In this document: one piece after another, positions 1-8,696 of the stretch | Layout: every line of letters starts with the position of its first letter | How positions within the stretch are numbered: the first letter of the stretch is position 1 | Assembly (NCBI RefSeq): GCF_019798055.1 | Contig: NZ_JAHOPH010000027.1 | Location: 1-50,266, forward strand | Reading direction: 5' to 3' | Origin: Salsipaludibacter albus | GTDB lineage: Bacteria > Actinomycetota > Nitriliruptoria > Nitriliruptorales > Nitriliruptoraceae | DNA length: 50,266 nucleotides | Notes under the pieces: model-generated | The model's database searches: none | Seen by the model: only the letters and a program-made list of their open reading frames with translations | What the model was told of the DNA's origin: nothing | Made by a program: the position numbers and the translations under genes

Positions 1-60
1 CTCCCACTCGTCCCCCGCCCACCGCGAGCAGCGCACCCACCGGCGCACCAGGAGCTTGCC

Positions 61-1248
61 ATGGCCACCTCCCCGTCCACGGGCGACCCGCACCGTCCGG
101 GTCGCCGCCACACGTCCCGCACCGCCCCGGTGATCCCACCGATCTACCAGACGACCACGTTCGAGCTGGACGACCGGGCCTATGCCGACATCCAGGGCAC
201 CGGCGGCCTGCACGAGACGTGGTACTCGCGCTTCTCGAACCCGACCGTGTCGGCGGCCGCCGAGGAGGTCGCACGGCTGAACGACGCGACCCACGGGCTC
301 GCCACCGCCAGTGGGATGGCCGCCATCGCGACCACCCTGCTGACGCTGCTGCGGGCCGGCGACACGATCGTGGCGTCGCGCCAGGTCTACGGCGACACCG
401 GCGACCTCCTCGAGCGCGACCTGACCGGACTGGGCATCACGGTGGTGCGGGTCGACACCTTCGACACCCCGGGCTGGCTCGCCGCGATCGCCGAGCATCG
501 CCCCCGGGTCGTGTACGGCGAGACCCTGTCGAACCCCCAGCTGCGGGTGATGGACATCCCGACCGTGGCGGCCGCCGCACACGAGGCCGGCGCCACCGTG
601 GTCGTCGACAACACCTTCGCGACGCCGTACTGCACGCGTCCGCTGGAGCTCGGCGCCGACGTCGTGGTCGAGTCGGCGACGAAGTTCCTGGCCGGCCACT
701 CCGACGTGGTCGCCGGCACGATCGGGACGCGGGACGTCGCCCTGCACGAGAAGATCCAGCGCCGGATCATCACCTTCGGCGGGTCGCTGGACGCCCACGC
801 CGCGTTCCTGGTCTGGCGTGGCCTGCGGACCTTCCGGGTGCGGCTGGCCGAGTCGGTCGCGGTCGCGACCCGGCTGGCCGACGACCTCGCCGGGATGGAG
901 GACGTCACGGCCGTCATCCACCCCAGCCGGGCCGACCACCCCGACGCCGACGTGGTGCCGACCGTGCTGACGGGCGCGCCCGGGGCGATGCTGACCTTCG
1001 TCGTCGAGGGCGGCGACGAGCGCGCCCTGCGACTGGTGCGTGCCCTGGAGGTGGCGGTCGAGGCGACCAGCCTGGGCGGGGTCGAGACCCTGGCCAGCCT
1101 CCCCTTCAACTCCTCCCACTTCAACATGACCGACGACGAACGGCTCGCGGCCGGGATCCTGCCGGGGATGGTCCGGCTCGCGATCGGGCTCGAGGGCCAC
1201 GACCTGCTGCTCGAGGACCTCACCCGCGCCATCAAGGCCAGTTCCTGA
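61..1248 (+). CDS. PLP-dependent trans-sulfuration enzyme (Cys/Met metabolism family)
   Basis: A 395-residue cytoplasmic enzyme of the Cys/Met-metabolism PLP family (cystathionine gamma-synthase/lyase, O-acetylhomoserine sulfhydrylase, methionine gamma-lyase). The PLP lysine is K208 in the motif SATKFLAGHSD. The substrate-side YSRFSNPT motif near residue 56 and the VVVDNTFATPY strand before the lysine are both present, and the length is normal for the family. The ATG is preceded by AGGAG at a good distance. Members share this fold and cannot be split by eye, so whether it makes or degrades cystathionine, homocysteine or methionine is not settled. It stands alone: no met or cys partner is adjacent, and a 50-bp palindrome begins two bases after its stop codon. 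Confidence 0.9.
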   Translation: MATSPSTGDPHRPGRRHTSRTAPVIPPIYQTTTFELDDRAYADIQGTGGLHETWYSRFSNPTVSAAAEEVARLNDATHGLATASGMAAIATTLLTLLRAGDTIVASRQVYGDTGDLLERDLTGLGITVVRVDTFDTPGWLAAIAEHRPRVVYGETLSNPQLRVMDIPTVAAAAHEAGATVVVDNTFATPYCTRPLELGADVVVESATKFLAGHSDVVAGTIGTRDVALHEKIQRRIITFGGSLDAHAAFLVWRGLRTFRVRLAESVAVATRLADDLAGMEDVTAVIHPSRADHPDADVVPTVLTGAPGAMLTFVVEGGDERALRLVRALEVAVEATSLGGVETLASLPFNSSHFNMTDDERLAAGILPGMVRLAIGLEGHDLLLEDLTRAIKASS

Positions 1249-1250
1249 GC

Positions 1251-1300
1251 GTCGAGTGTGCGCATCGACCCCGCCCCGTGGAGCGGACGGCACACTCGAC
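1251..1300. repeat. 50-bp palindromic intergenic element, copy 1
   Basis: Perfect 10-bp terminal inverted repeat, GTCGAGTGTG and CACACTCGAC, bounding a 50-bp unit. The left end continues as GTCGAGTGTGCGCATCG, shared base for base with copies at 17523-17572 and, on the other strand, 7166-7215. It starts two bases after the stop of the PLP enzyme and lies upstream of a gene on the same strand. The loop is long and there is no T-run, so an ordinary intrinsic terminator is only one possibility. Confidence 0.85.
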
Positions 1301-1341
1301 ACCGATCGATGTCGTCCCGCCACCCGTCCCGGAGCCGTCCC

Positions 1342-1758
1342 GTGCCCGACGTCCCACGCTTCCACCTCGCCGTCCCGGTCGACGACCTGGACGCCGCCCG
1401 CGACTTCTACGGCGGCGTGCTGGGCTGCGATCCCGGGCGCAGCACCGACACGTGGGCGGACTGGGACTTCCACGGTCACCAGCTGGTGACGCACGTCGCC
1501 CCGCGCGGTGACGCGGCCCACAACCCCGTCGACGGCCACGACGTGCCGGTCCCCCACTTCGGGCTGTTGTTGGAGGTGGACACGTTCCACGAGCTGTCGG
1601 AGCGGCTGCGGGCCGCCGACACCACGTTCGTGATCGAGCCCTACCTGCGCTTCGCGGGCGAACCCGGCGAGCAGTGGACGATGTTCCTCCACGACCCGGC
1701 CGGCAACGCCATGGAGTTCAAGGCGTTCGCCGACGACGCGGACGTGTTCGCCACGTGA
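1342..1758 (+). CDS. VOC family (glyoxalase/bleomycin-resistance-like) protein
   Basis: A 138-residue vicinal-oxygen-chelate protein. The N-terminus FHLAVPVDDLDAARDFYGG and the C-terminal FLHDPAGNAMEFKAF are the two halves of the classic beta-alpha-beta-beta-beta repeat, with His and Glu positions typical of the metal site. VOC proteins include lyases, dioxygenases and resistance proteins, and the substrate cannot be told from the sequence. The GTG at 1342 is chosen because GGAG lies 7 bases before it and the conserved domain begins at once. The frame stays open upstream to 1258, but that would put the start inside the palindromic repeat and add 28 unconserved residues. Confidence 0.85.
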   Translation: MPDVPRFHLAVPVDDLDAARDFYGGVLGCDPGRSTDTWADWDFHGHQLVTHVAPRGDAAHNPVDGHDVPVPHFGLLLEVDTFHELSERLRAADTTFVIEPYLRFAGEPGEQWTMFLHDPAGNAMEFKAFADDADVFAT

Positions 1759-1798
1759 CCCGCACCGCGGACCGACGCCCCGCCGCCGGCCCGTGCCC

Positions 1799-2587
1799 TC
1801 AGGCGCCGCGAGCCGTCCGGCGACGGGCGCGGTGGCACTCCACGACGTAGGGCATCGCGACCCTGGTCCGTCCGGCCAGCGACGGATGGTCCTCGGCGAG
1901 CCGGCGGATCGCGTCCAGCAGCACCGCCCGGCGCTCGTCGTCCAGCGCGATCGTCCACGACCGCGAGGCCGCCAGCGCCACCAGGTCGTCGGGCAGCGCG
2001 AGCTCGTGGCCGTGCTGGAAGGTGGCCGTCTGCCGGTCGGTGAAGGCCGACCCGAAGGTCGGACCATCGTCGGCGGTGAGCAGCTTGCGACCGGTCGGGT
2101 GGGCCTGCTCCTCGGCGATCGCGGACCACCGTTCGACCCAGTCGACCGACTCGTCACGCGAGTTCCACACGGCTGCGACCGTGCCGCCCGGACGCAGCAC
2201 CCGGGCGACCTCGCGACCGACGGCCTCCTGGTCGAACCAGTGCCACGCCTGGCCCGCCACGACCGCGTCGAGACTGTCGTCCTCCAGTGGCAGGTCCTCG
2301 GCCGAGCCCCCGTGCACCTCCAGCGCCGGGTCGTCGCCGAGATGGTCGACCAGCCGGGCGAGCATGGACTCGTCGGGCTCCACGGCGACCACCCGGTGTC
2401 CGGCGGCCAGCAGCACGGCGGTGAGCTTGCCGGTCCCGGCGCCCAGGTCGGCGACGGTCAACGGTTCCGTGGGATCGTCCAGGCACCACGCGACGGCGTC
2501 GTCCGGGTACGTCGGGCGGGTGCGGTCGTAGACGTCGACCGCCTGCCCGAAGGCCTGCCGTCGTCGTGCGAACTCCTGGTCGTCCAT
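1799..2587 (-). CDS. Class I SAM-dependent methyltransferase
   Basis: A 262-residue methyltransferase of the Methyltransf_11 type. Motif I reads VADLGAGTGKLTAVL (acidic residue plus glycine-rich SAM loop). It is followed by VVAVEPDESML (motif II acidic residue) and VVAGQAWHWFDQEAVGREVARVLRPGG, the usual post-SAM region of small-molecule methyltransferases related to YdaC/UbiE-like enzymes. The ATG at 2587 gives MDDQEFARRRQAFG, the normal beginning for this family. A longer frame would run into the upstream region of the divergent engB. The substrate is unknown. It converges with the VOC gene. Confidence 0.85.
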   Translation of the reverse strand: MDDQEFARRRQAFGQAVDVYDRTRPTYPDDAVAWCLDDPTEPLTVADLGAGTGKLTAVLLAAGHRVVAVEPDESMLARLVDHLGDDPALEVHGGSAEDLPLEDDSLDAVVAGQAWHWFDQEAVGREVARVLRPGGTVAAVWNSRDESVDWVERWSAIAEEQAHPTGRKLLTADDGPTFGSAFTDRQTATFQHGHELALPDDLVALAASRSWTIALDDERRAVLLDAIRRLAEDHPSLAGRTRVAMPYVVECHRARRRTARGA

Positions 2588-2676
2588 GCCTGCGCCTTCC
2601 CACCCACGCGACGTCACCGCGACCTGCGGCGACGTCGGCCCCGACCGTACGCACCCACGTCCCGTACCGTCGCCCC

Positions 2677-3300
2677 ATGGACGACATCCCCGACAACCAT
2701 CCGCTCCGACTCGCCTTCGTGACGTCGGCCACCGACCACCACGACCTGCCTCCCACGCGGGCGGAGGTCGCCGTGGTCGGCCGTTCCAACGTCGGCAAGT
2801 CCTCGCTGCTCAACGCCGTGGCGGGCCAACGTGGGCTGGCGAGGACCTCCAAGACACCCGGCCGCACCCAGCTGCTCAACCTGTTCGCGGTCGACGACGG
2901 CGACAACGACCTGCAGCCGTCGAGCGCCGGCACCGTGGTCGACTGCCCGGGCTACGGCTACGCCAAGTCCTCGCGCGCCGACCGCAACCGGTGGCAGGAC
3001 ATGGTCGACCGGTACCTGCTCGACCGCGACGGCCTCGTCATGACGCTGGTGCTGGTCGACGGCGCCGTCGGGCCGACCGCCCTGGACGTCGAGATGCTCG
3101 ACTGGTTGCGGGACTCGGGCATCCCGTTCACCGTGGTCGCGACCAAGCACGACAAGGTCAAGTCCTCGAAGCGGACCCGGCGCCGGCGTGACCTCGCAGC
3201 GGGCTGCGGCGTGGACGAGCGGGCCGTCGTGTGGACCTCCGCCGACCGCAACGTCAACGTCGGCATGCTCCGCGGGCTCGTCCGTGCCTGGCTGACCTGA
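2677..3300 (+). CDS. engB: Ribosome biogenesis GTPase EngB (YihA/YsxC)
   Basis: A 207-residue TRAFAC GTPase that acts in assembly of the large ribosomal subunit. The P-loop GRSNVGKSS is at about residues 35-43, the switch TSKTPGRTQ follows, G3 is DCPGYG, G4 is ATKHDKVK and G5 is in TSADRNVNV. The ATG at 2677 matches the family's short N-terminus. In-frame codons upstream would add residues unlike the family. A short insertion between the switch and G3 (DDGDNDLQPSS) is not typical. It lies alone and converges on the carbonic anhydrase gene. Confidence 0.93.
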   Translation: MDDIPDNHPLRLAFVTSATDHHDLPPTRAEVAVVGRSNVGKSSLLNAVAGQRGLARTSKTPGRTQLLNLFAVDDGDNDLQPSSAGTVVDCPGYGYAKSSRADRNRWQDMVDRYLLDRDGLVMTLVLVDGAVGPTALDVEMLDWLRDSGIPFTVVATKHDKVKSSKRTRRRRDLAAGCGVDERAVVWTSADRNVNVGMLRGLVRAWLT

Positions 3301-3362
3301 TCCGGTCCACCACGCGGGAGCCCTGGTCCGACCCTCGGCGAACCGGGACGTCGCCGATCGGG

Positions 3363-3860
3363 TCAGGCCGCGACCGGGGTCAGCCGTCCGCTCTCGACGT
3401 CCAGCACGAACCCGTGCACGTCGTCGGTGTGACGCAGGACCGCCGAGGCACGCAGCCGCTGCACGCCGGCCGCCACGCCGTCCTCGACCGTGGCCATCGA
3501 GCCCAGCGGGTAGTCCGGCCGGACCCCCCGCTGCTGCTCGACCCGTGCCAGGGTGGCGTCCTCGTCGTGACCCAGCAGGCCGCAGTCGGTGTGGCCGACC
3601 ACCAGCACCGACGTGGTGCCCAGCGCGTACTGCGACAGCAGGACCGAACGCTCGACGTCGTCGGTGACGATCGCGCCGGCGTTGCGCACCACGTGCGCCT
3701 GGCCGACCTGCAGGCCGAGCTGGGCCGGCGCGTCGATCCGCGCGTCCATGCAGGTCACCACGGCCACCTGCCGGGTCGGCCGCTTCTCCGCGGGCACGTC
3801 CGGCCCCCGCAGCATCCACAGTTCGTTGTTGGCCAGCAGGTCCGTCACCAGGTCCGACAT
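3363..3860 (-). CDS. Beta-class carbonic anhydrase
   Basis: A 165-residue cytoplasmic enzyme that interconverts CO2 and bicarbonate. The zinc ligands of the beta class are visible: Cys in CMDARID near residue 38 with its Asp-Arg dyad, and the His-x2-Cys of VVGHTDCGL. It is shorter than plant-type enzymes but normal for the small actinobacterial group. The ATG at 3860 is favoured because GAGGAG precedes it by about six bases; a GTG six bases upstream would sit on that ribosome site. It is transcribed away from the phosphatase gene across a 188-bp divergent region. Confidence 0.92.
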   Translation of the reverse strand: MSDLVTDLLANNELWMLRGPDVPAEKRPTRQVAVVTCMDARIDAPAQLGLQVGQAHVVRNAGAIVTDDVERSVLLSQYALGTTSVLVVGHTDCGLLGHDEDATLARVEQQRGVRPDYPLGSMATVEDGVAAGVQRLRASAVLRHTDDVHGFVLDVESGRLTPVAA

Positions 3861-4048
3861 CGTCACTCCTCGATCGCGTCGGCCACGAGCCTACGAGGCG
3901 CTCCCGGGCCGCCACCCCCGCGTCCCGTCCCGCGCGCGCCCGGGGTCGCGGCGACCACGCGAGTGGCGACGACCGCCGGGCTCCGCCATCCTGTCGCACC
4001 GGCGGACGTCGTTCGACCTCCGTCCCCCGCGACCCGATCGGCGCCCCC

Positions 4049-4528
4049 GTGACCACCCGGATCCTGACCGTCTGCCTCGGCAACATCTGCCGCTCGCCGG
4101 TCGCCGAGGCGGCGATCCGGGAGGCCGCCGCGGCCGCCGACGTGGACGTCGAGGTCGACTCGGCCGGCACCGGCGCCTGGCACGTTGGCAACCCACCCGA
4201 CGAACGCATGCAGGCGGCCGGGGCGGAGTCCGGGCTCGACGTCGGGGGCCGTGCCCGCCAGGTCACCCCGGCCGACCTCGACCACCACGACCTCGTGGTG
4301 GCGATGGACGCGTCCAACCTCGCGGACCTGCAGGCGATGGCGGACCAGCACGGCGCGAGCGCGACGATCCGGCTGTTCCGCAGCTTCGACCCCGACGCCG
4401 GGGACACCGACCTCGACGTGCCGGACCCCTACTACGGCGGGCCGGACGGGTTCTCGCGGGTGGTGGAGATGATGCGTCCGGCCGCAGCCGGGGTCGTCGA
4501 CTGGGCGGCGAAACGCGACGGGGACTGA
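4049..4528 (+). CDS. Low-molecular-weight protein-tyrosine phosphatase
   Basis: A 159-residue phosphatase. The catalytic P-loop C-x5-R is at the very N-terminus (CLGNICRSP, Cys9 and Arg15). The general-acid Asp is in DVPDPYYGG near residue 124, as in Wzb/PtpA-type enzymes. These remove phosphate from tyrosine or arginine on proteins, but no partner kinase or capsule cluster is nearby, so the role is open. It starts with GTG, with the P-loop at the usual distance from the first residue. A 114-bp gap separates it from the peptidase gene. Confidence 0.92.
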   Translation: MTTRILTVCLGNICRSPVAEAAIREAAAAADVDVEVDSAGTGAWHVGNPPDERMQAAGAESGLDVGGRARQVTPADLDHHDLVVAMDASNLADLQAMADQHGASATIRLFRSFDPDAGDTDLDVPDPYYGGPDGFSRVVEMMRPAAAGVVDWAAKRDGD

Positions 4529-4642
4529 CCCGCCCGGCGGTGCGCAGGCGCCCGTGCGGCCGGCGACCGGGCCGCGCCGAGGCCGGCTCGACGAGCGGGC
4601 ACGACGCCTAGCGTGGCCGCGACCGACGACCCGGGAGCTCCC

Positions 4643-6688
4643 GTGCAGCCCGACGACATCCGCCACGTCCACACCCTCGACGACCCTCGGCTGCACCCGG
4701 ACGGGGTCCGGGTCGTCTTCACCGTGTCACGACCCGACCTCGACGAGGACCACACGGACAGCCGGTTGTGGCTGTGGGACGGGCAGGCGGCGCGAACCTT
4801 CACCCACGGCCCCCACGACAGCCGCCCCCGGTGGTCGCCGGACGGCCGACACCTGGCCTTCCTGCGTCGTGAACCGGGCGACGACACCCATCCGCAGGTC
4901 ATGGTCATGCCGGCCGACGGTGGCGAGGCCAGCGCCGTCACCGACTTCCCGTTGGGGGCCGGTGAGGCGGAGTGGTCCCCGGACTCGCGCCACCTGGCCG
5001 TCACCGGGTCCGAGTGGATCGACGCCCTCGCCGGCCTCGATGCCGACGAGCGCGCCCGACGCCCCCGCCGTCACACCACCTTCCCGTACCGCGAGGACGA
5101 CCAGGGCTGGGTCGGCGACCGGCGGACCCACGTGTACGTCGTGGCACGCGACGGCTCCGACTCCCGACGTCTGACGCACGGCGACTTCCGCGACAGCACG
5201 GTGTCGTGGCATCCCGACGGCGCCTCGGTGGCGTTCCTCGCGGCGCGCCATCCCCGGGCCGGCCTGGAGGCGACCAGCCAGCCGCTGGCGGTCGACGTCG
5301 CCGACGGCGAGGTCCGCGAGCTCGGGCCACCCGGGATGTGGGACTGGCTGGGCCACGCACCGGACGGGACGGTGCTGCTGGGCGGACTGCGTGACCCGAT
5401 GGACTGGCCGGCCCCGCTGCGGTACTGGCGACTGGACGACGGCGAGCCGGTCGACCTCCATCCCCGGCTGGACCGCACCACGACGGGGCTGCAACCACCC
5501 GCGCCGCTGTCCGTGGCCGACGGGATGCTGGTGGGACTGGAGGACCGCGGGACCGTGCGCCTGGTCGGCGTGCCCGGCCCCGACGTCGACGACGTGGGGC
5601 CCGAGGCCGCCCACGACATCGTCGCCGGGCACCTGGTGGTCACCGCGGCCACGGCCTCCGCCGACACCACCATCGACGGCTCCGACGGCGCGGTGTACGC
5701 GGTCGTCGCGGACCCGGGATCGCCGGGCGAGCTCGAACGGGTCGTCGCTGGTCGGCGCGAGCGGCTGACCGACCTCAACGCCGACCTGGCCGACGTCGGG
5801 CTGCGGCCGGTGGAGCGCTTCCCGGTCGCACGAGACGACGTCGAGCTGGACGCGTGGGCGGTGCTGCCGGACGGCGACGGTCCGTGGCCGGTGCTGCTCA
5901 ACATCCACGGCGGGCCGACCGCGCAGTACACCAACGCCTTCTTCGACGAGTTCCAGGTGTACGCCAGCGCCGGCTACCTGGTCGTGGGCACGAACCCGCG
6001 GGGCTCGTCCGGTCGTGGCAGGGACTGGTGCCGTGCGGTCGTGGGGGCGTGGACGGACCCGGACTCGGTCGACATGCTCGACCTGCGCTCCGTGGTCGAC
6101 GCTGCCCTGGAACGCTTCGACGCCGCCGACCCCGACCGGATCGGGATCATGGGCGGCTCCTACGGCGGGTTCTCGACCGCCCGGATCATCGCCCGCGACC
6201 ACCGGTTCTCCTCGGCCGTCGTCGAGCGGGGGCTGCTGGCCTGGGCGTCGTTCGGTGGCACGTCCGACATCGGCCCGTTCTTCGACCGGATGTTCCTCCA
6301 GGCGACGCTGCCGCACGACTGGGAGGCGTTGCGTGCGGCCAGCCCGCTGGCGCTCGCCGACGACGTGACCACGCCGACGCTGGTGGTCCACTCCCAGGAG
6401 GACTGGCGCTGCCCGGTCGAGCAGGCCGAGCAGTACTGGGTCGCCCTGCTGCGGGCCGGGGTCGACACGGAGTTCCTCCGCTTCCCCGGCGAGGGCCACG
6501 AGCTCACCCGGTCCGGGTCGCCCCGACACCGGGTCGAGCGCTTCGAGGCGATCCTCGACTGGCACGCCCGCCACCTCGGCGGAGCGCCACCGGCCGGTCA
6601 CGCGGCGGTCGGTGGGGAGGGGTCGGGAGGCGACGTCGACGGGCCCCCCGACCCGCAGCGTGCGCCATCGGCGCCGGGAGTGGGCTGA
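4643..6688 (+). CDS. S9 family prolyl oligopeptidase / acylaminoacyl-peptidase
   Basis: A 681-residue serine peptidase. Residues about 1-400 form a WD40-like beta-propeller (repeats such as PRWSPDGRHLAFLRR and VSWHPDGASVAFLA). Residues about 410-660 form the alpha/beta-hydrolase domain. The nucleophile Ser506 is in GGSYGG, the acid is in VVHSQEDWRCPVEQAEQ, and the His is in PGEGHELTR. No signal peptide is present, so it acts in the cytoplasm on short peptides. GTG 4643 is preferred because GGGAG precedes it; the frame is open to 4613. The stop is one base before the start of the NUDIX gene, so the two are probably co-transcribed. Confidence 0.9.
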   Translation: MQPDDIRHVHTLDDPRLHPDGVRVVFTVSRPDLDEDHTDSRLWLWDGQAARTFTHGPHDSRPRWSPDGRHLAFLRREPGDDTHPQVMVMPADGGEASAVTDFPLGAGEAEWSPDSRHLAVTGSEWIDALAGLDADERARRPRRHTTFPYREDDQGWVGDRRTHVYVVARDGSDSRRLTHGDFRDSTVSWHPDGASVAFLAARHPRAGLEATSQPLAVDVADGEVRELGPPGMWDWLGHAPDGTVLLGGLRDPMDWPAPLRYWRLDDGEPVDLHPRLDRTTTGLQPPAPLSVADGMLVGLEDRGTVRLVGVPGPDVDDVGPEAAHDIVAGHLVVTAATASADTTIDGSDGAVYAVVADPGSPGELERVVAGRRERLTDLNADLADVGLRPVERFPVARDDVELDAWAVLPDGDGPWPVLLNIHGGPTAQYTNAFFDEFQVYASAGYLVVGTNPRGSSGRGRDWCRAVVGAWTDPDSVDMLDLRSVVDAALERFDAADPDRIGIMGGSYGGFSTARIIARDHRFSSAVVERGLLAWASFGGTSDIGPFFDRMFLQATLPHDWEALRAASPLALADDVTTPTLVVHSQEDWRCPVEQAEQYWVALLRAGVDTEFLRFPGEGHELTRSGSPRHRVERFEAILDWHARHLGGAPPAGHAAVGGEGSGGDVDGPPDPQRAPSAPGVG

Positions 6689-6689
6689 G

Positions 6690-7163
6690 GTGGCGATCGA
6701 CAGCCATGCCCTGGTGCTGTGGCGTCGTCGCGGCGACACCGTCGAGGTCCTGGTCGGGCACATGGGTGGGCCCTTCTGGGCACGCAAGGACCTCGGGGCC
6801 TGGTCCTTCCCCAAGGGACTCGCGGAGGCCGGCGACGCCGACGGGCTGGCCACGGCCGAGCGCGAGTTCACCGAGGAGCTCGGCCAGCCACCTCCCCCGG
6901 CCGATCCGGACGTCCCCGACCTCGACCTGGGTTCCCACCGGGCCGGTGGCAAGCAGATCCACGCCCGTGCCCGCCACGGCGACCTCGACCCGGCAGCGGC
7001 CACCGGGGGGACGTTCACGATGGAGTGGCCACCCAGGTCGGGCCGTGAGCAGGAGTTCCCGGAGGTCGATCGTGCCGAGTGGATGCCCCTGCACGAAGCC
7101 CGCGAGGCACTGGCGAAGAACCAGCGGATCTTCCTCGACCGCCTCGCCGACGCCGCCACGTGA
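6690..7163 (+). CDS. NUDIX hydrolase (COG4119-like)
   Basis: A 157-residue NUDIX protein of the group with an N-terminal VLVGHMGGPFWARKD and GAWSFPKG. The box is GLAEAGD then REFTEELG: the catalytic REFTEE core is intact, while the preceding conserved Glu is Asp. Related proteins are predicted nucleoside-triphosphate or dinucleotide-polyphosphate hydrolases, and the substrate here is unknown. The GTG lies one base after the peptidase stop. Its own stop codon is the first three bases of a long hairpin that also contains the stop codon of the convergent gatB. Confidence 0.88.
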   Translation: MAIDSHALVLWRRRGDTVEVLVGHMGGPFWARKDLGAWSFPKGLAEAGDADGLATAEREFTEELGQPPPPADPDVPDLDLGSHRAGGKQIHARARHGDLDPAAATGGTFTMEWPPRSGREQEFPEVDRAEWMPLHEAREALAKNQRIFLDRLADAAT

Positions 7164-7165
7164 CC

Positions 7166-7215
7166 GTCGAGTGTGCTGGTCGCGGCCACCCACGGCCGCG
7201 ATGCGCACACTCGAC
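7166..7215. repeat. 50-bp palindromic intergenic element, copy 2 (reverse orientation)
   Basis: Same 10-bp ends as copies 1 and 3 and the same 50-bp length. The shared GTCGAGTGTGCGCATCG end is on the minus strand, so this copy is inverted. Flanking bases extend the stem to 16 bp (7161-7176 with 7205-7220). An inner 8-bp stem (TCGCGGCC with GGCCGCGA) sits inside a symmetric 3+3 internal loop. It fills the whole space between the convergent NUDIX and gatB genes, whose TGA stop codons form the outermost three pairs of the stem. A bidirectional terminator role is plausible for this copy. Confidence 0.88.
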
Positions 7216-7217
7216 GG

Positions 7218-8684
7218 TCAGGGGGTGATGGCGGCGCGGAGGAGCTCGTTGGTGGCCCGAGGGTCGGCCTGGCCCCGGGTCTCCTTCATGACCTGCCCGA
7301 CCAGGGCGCCGATCGCCTTGGTGTTGCCGTCGCGGATGGTCGCGACGGTGTCGGGGTTGTCGGCGACGACCCGGTCGACGATGGCCTGCAGCTCGTCGGT
7401 GTCGGAGACCTGCTGGAGGCCCTCCTCCTGGGCGACGACGGCCGGCGAGCGACTCCCCCGGTCGGCGACCAGGTGCTCGACGACCTGCTTGGCGAGGTTG
7501 TTGGACAACGTCCCGTCGTCGACCAGGGCGACCAACTGGCCGACGTGCGCGCCGGTGATGCCCGAGTCCGCGAAGTCCACCTCGGCGGTGGACAGCTGGC
7601 CCGCGACGTCACCGACCAGCCAGTTCGCGACGGTGCGGGGGTCGGCCCCGGTCGCGACGGCCTCGTCGAAGGCGGCCAGCATGCCGGAGGTGCCGACCAG
7701 CGCGGCGGCCTGGGCCTCGTCGACGCCGGCGTCGGTCAACCGGGCGCGGGCCGCGGCCGGCAGCTCGGGCAGCTCGGCCCGGATCTCGTCGACCCAGTCG
7801 GCCGGGCAGTGCACCGGCACCAGGTCGGGGTCGGGGAAGTAGCGGTAGTCGGTGACCGTCTCCTTGACCCGCAGCGTCTCGGTCCGACCGGTCGACTCGT
7901 CCCAGTGGCGGGTCTGCATGACGATCTCGCCGCCGTCCTCGAGCACCTCGATCTGGCGCTGGGCCTCGTAGGCGATCGCGCGACCCAGCGACCGGACCGA
8001 GTTGAGGTTCTTGATCTCGGTGCGGATGCCCAGTGGCTCGCCGGGACGACGCACCGAGACGTTGGCGTCGACCCGCATGGAGCCCTGGTCCATCCGTGCG
8101 TCGGAGACACCCAGCGTCTCGACGATCCCCTGCAGCTCGCGGACGTAGGCCTGGGCCGTCTCCGCGTCGTGGATGTCGGGGTGCGACACGACTTCCATCA
8201 GGGGCACACCGGCACGGTTGTAGTCGATCAGGGAGGTGTCGGCGCCGTGCAGGCGGCCACTTCCCCCCAGGTGGGTCGACTTGCCGGTGTCCTCCTCCAT
8301 GTGAAGTCGCTCGATGCCCACCGTCACGGGTGAACCCTCGACCTCTAGTTCAAGGTGACCCTCGGAGCAGATCGGGACGTCGTACTGCGAGATCTGGTAG
8401 TTCTTGACCAGGTCCGGGTAGAAGTAGTTCTTCCGGTGGAACTGGGAGGTCTCGTTCACCGAGCAATTGATCGCCAGGCCGATCAGGGCCGCCGCACGCA
8501 CCGCCGCGCCGTTGACCACGGGCAGCGAACCCGGCTGGCCGGTGCAGACGGGACAGATGTTGGTGTTGGGCTCCTCCCCGAAGTGGGTGAGGCAGCCACA
8601 CCACATCTTCGTGGTGGTGACGAGCTCGACGTGGACCTCGAGGCCCACGACCAGCTCCCAGCCCTCCTTGACGGTGGTCACCAT
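7218..8684 (-). CDS. gatB: Aspartyl/glutamyl-tRNA amidotransferase subunit B
   Basis: A 488-residue subunit B of the GatCAB complex, which converts Glu-tRNA(Gln) and Asp-tRNA(Asn) to the amidated forms. The N-terminal GLEVHVEL signature, a CxC...CPVCTGQPG zinc-binding set, KNYFYPDLVKNYQISQYD and FYPDPDLVPV-type motifs are all present, followed by the C-terminal YqeY-like tail. It is the last gene of gatC-gatA-gatB, 12 bases after gatA, so translational coupling is likely. The stop codon lies inside the extended stem of the palindromic element. Confidence 0.95.
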   Translation of the reverse strand: MVTTVKEGWELVVGLEVHVELVTTTKMWCGCLTHFGEEPNTNICPVCTGQPGSLPVVNGAAVRAAALIGLAINCSVNETSQFHRKNYFYPDLVKNYQISQYDVPICSEGHLELEVEGSPVTVGIERLHMEEDTGKSTHLGGSGRLHGADTSLIDYNRAGVPLMEVVSHPDIHDAETAQAYVRELQGIVETLGVSDARMDQGSMRVDANVSVRRPGEPLGIRTEIKNLNSVRSLGRAIAYEAQRQIEVLEDGGEIVMQTRHWDESTGRTETLRVKETVTDYRYFPDPDLVPVHCPADWVDEIRAELPELPAAARARLTDAGVDEAQAAALVGTSGMLAAFDEAVATGADPRTVANWLVGDVAGQLSTAEVDFADSGITGAHVGQLVALVDDGTLSNNLAKQVVEHLVADRGSRSPAVVAQEEGLQQVSDTDELQAIVDRVVADNPDTVATIRDGNTKAIGALVGQVMKETRGQADPRATNELLRAAITP

Positions 8685-8696
8685 GGTGGTCTCCTC

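Noticed and set aside
1251-1300. The palindromic elements as ordinary intrinsic terminators
   Set aside because: Not excluded for function, but the fixed 50-bp length, shared asymmetric core and a 30-base middle region without a T-run are more than a terminator needs, so they are listed as a repeat family.
219-1511. Long frame overlapping the PLP enzyme in another phase
   Set aside because: Arg/Gly-rich low-complexity translation typical of the third phase of GC-rich genes; the PLP enzyme on the same strand has full motifs.
4727-7210. An 827-codon open frame on the minus strand across the peptidase and NUDIX genes
   Set aside because: It mirrors the codon bias of the plus-strand genes, has no motif, and both plus-strand genes have catalytic residues and ribosome sites.
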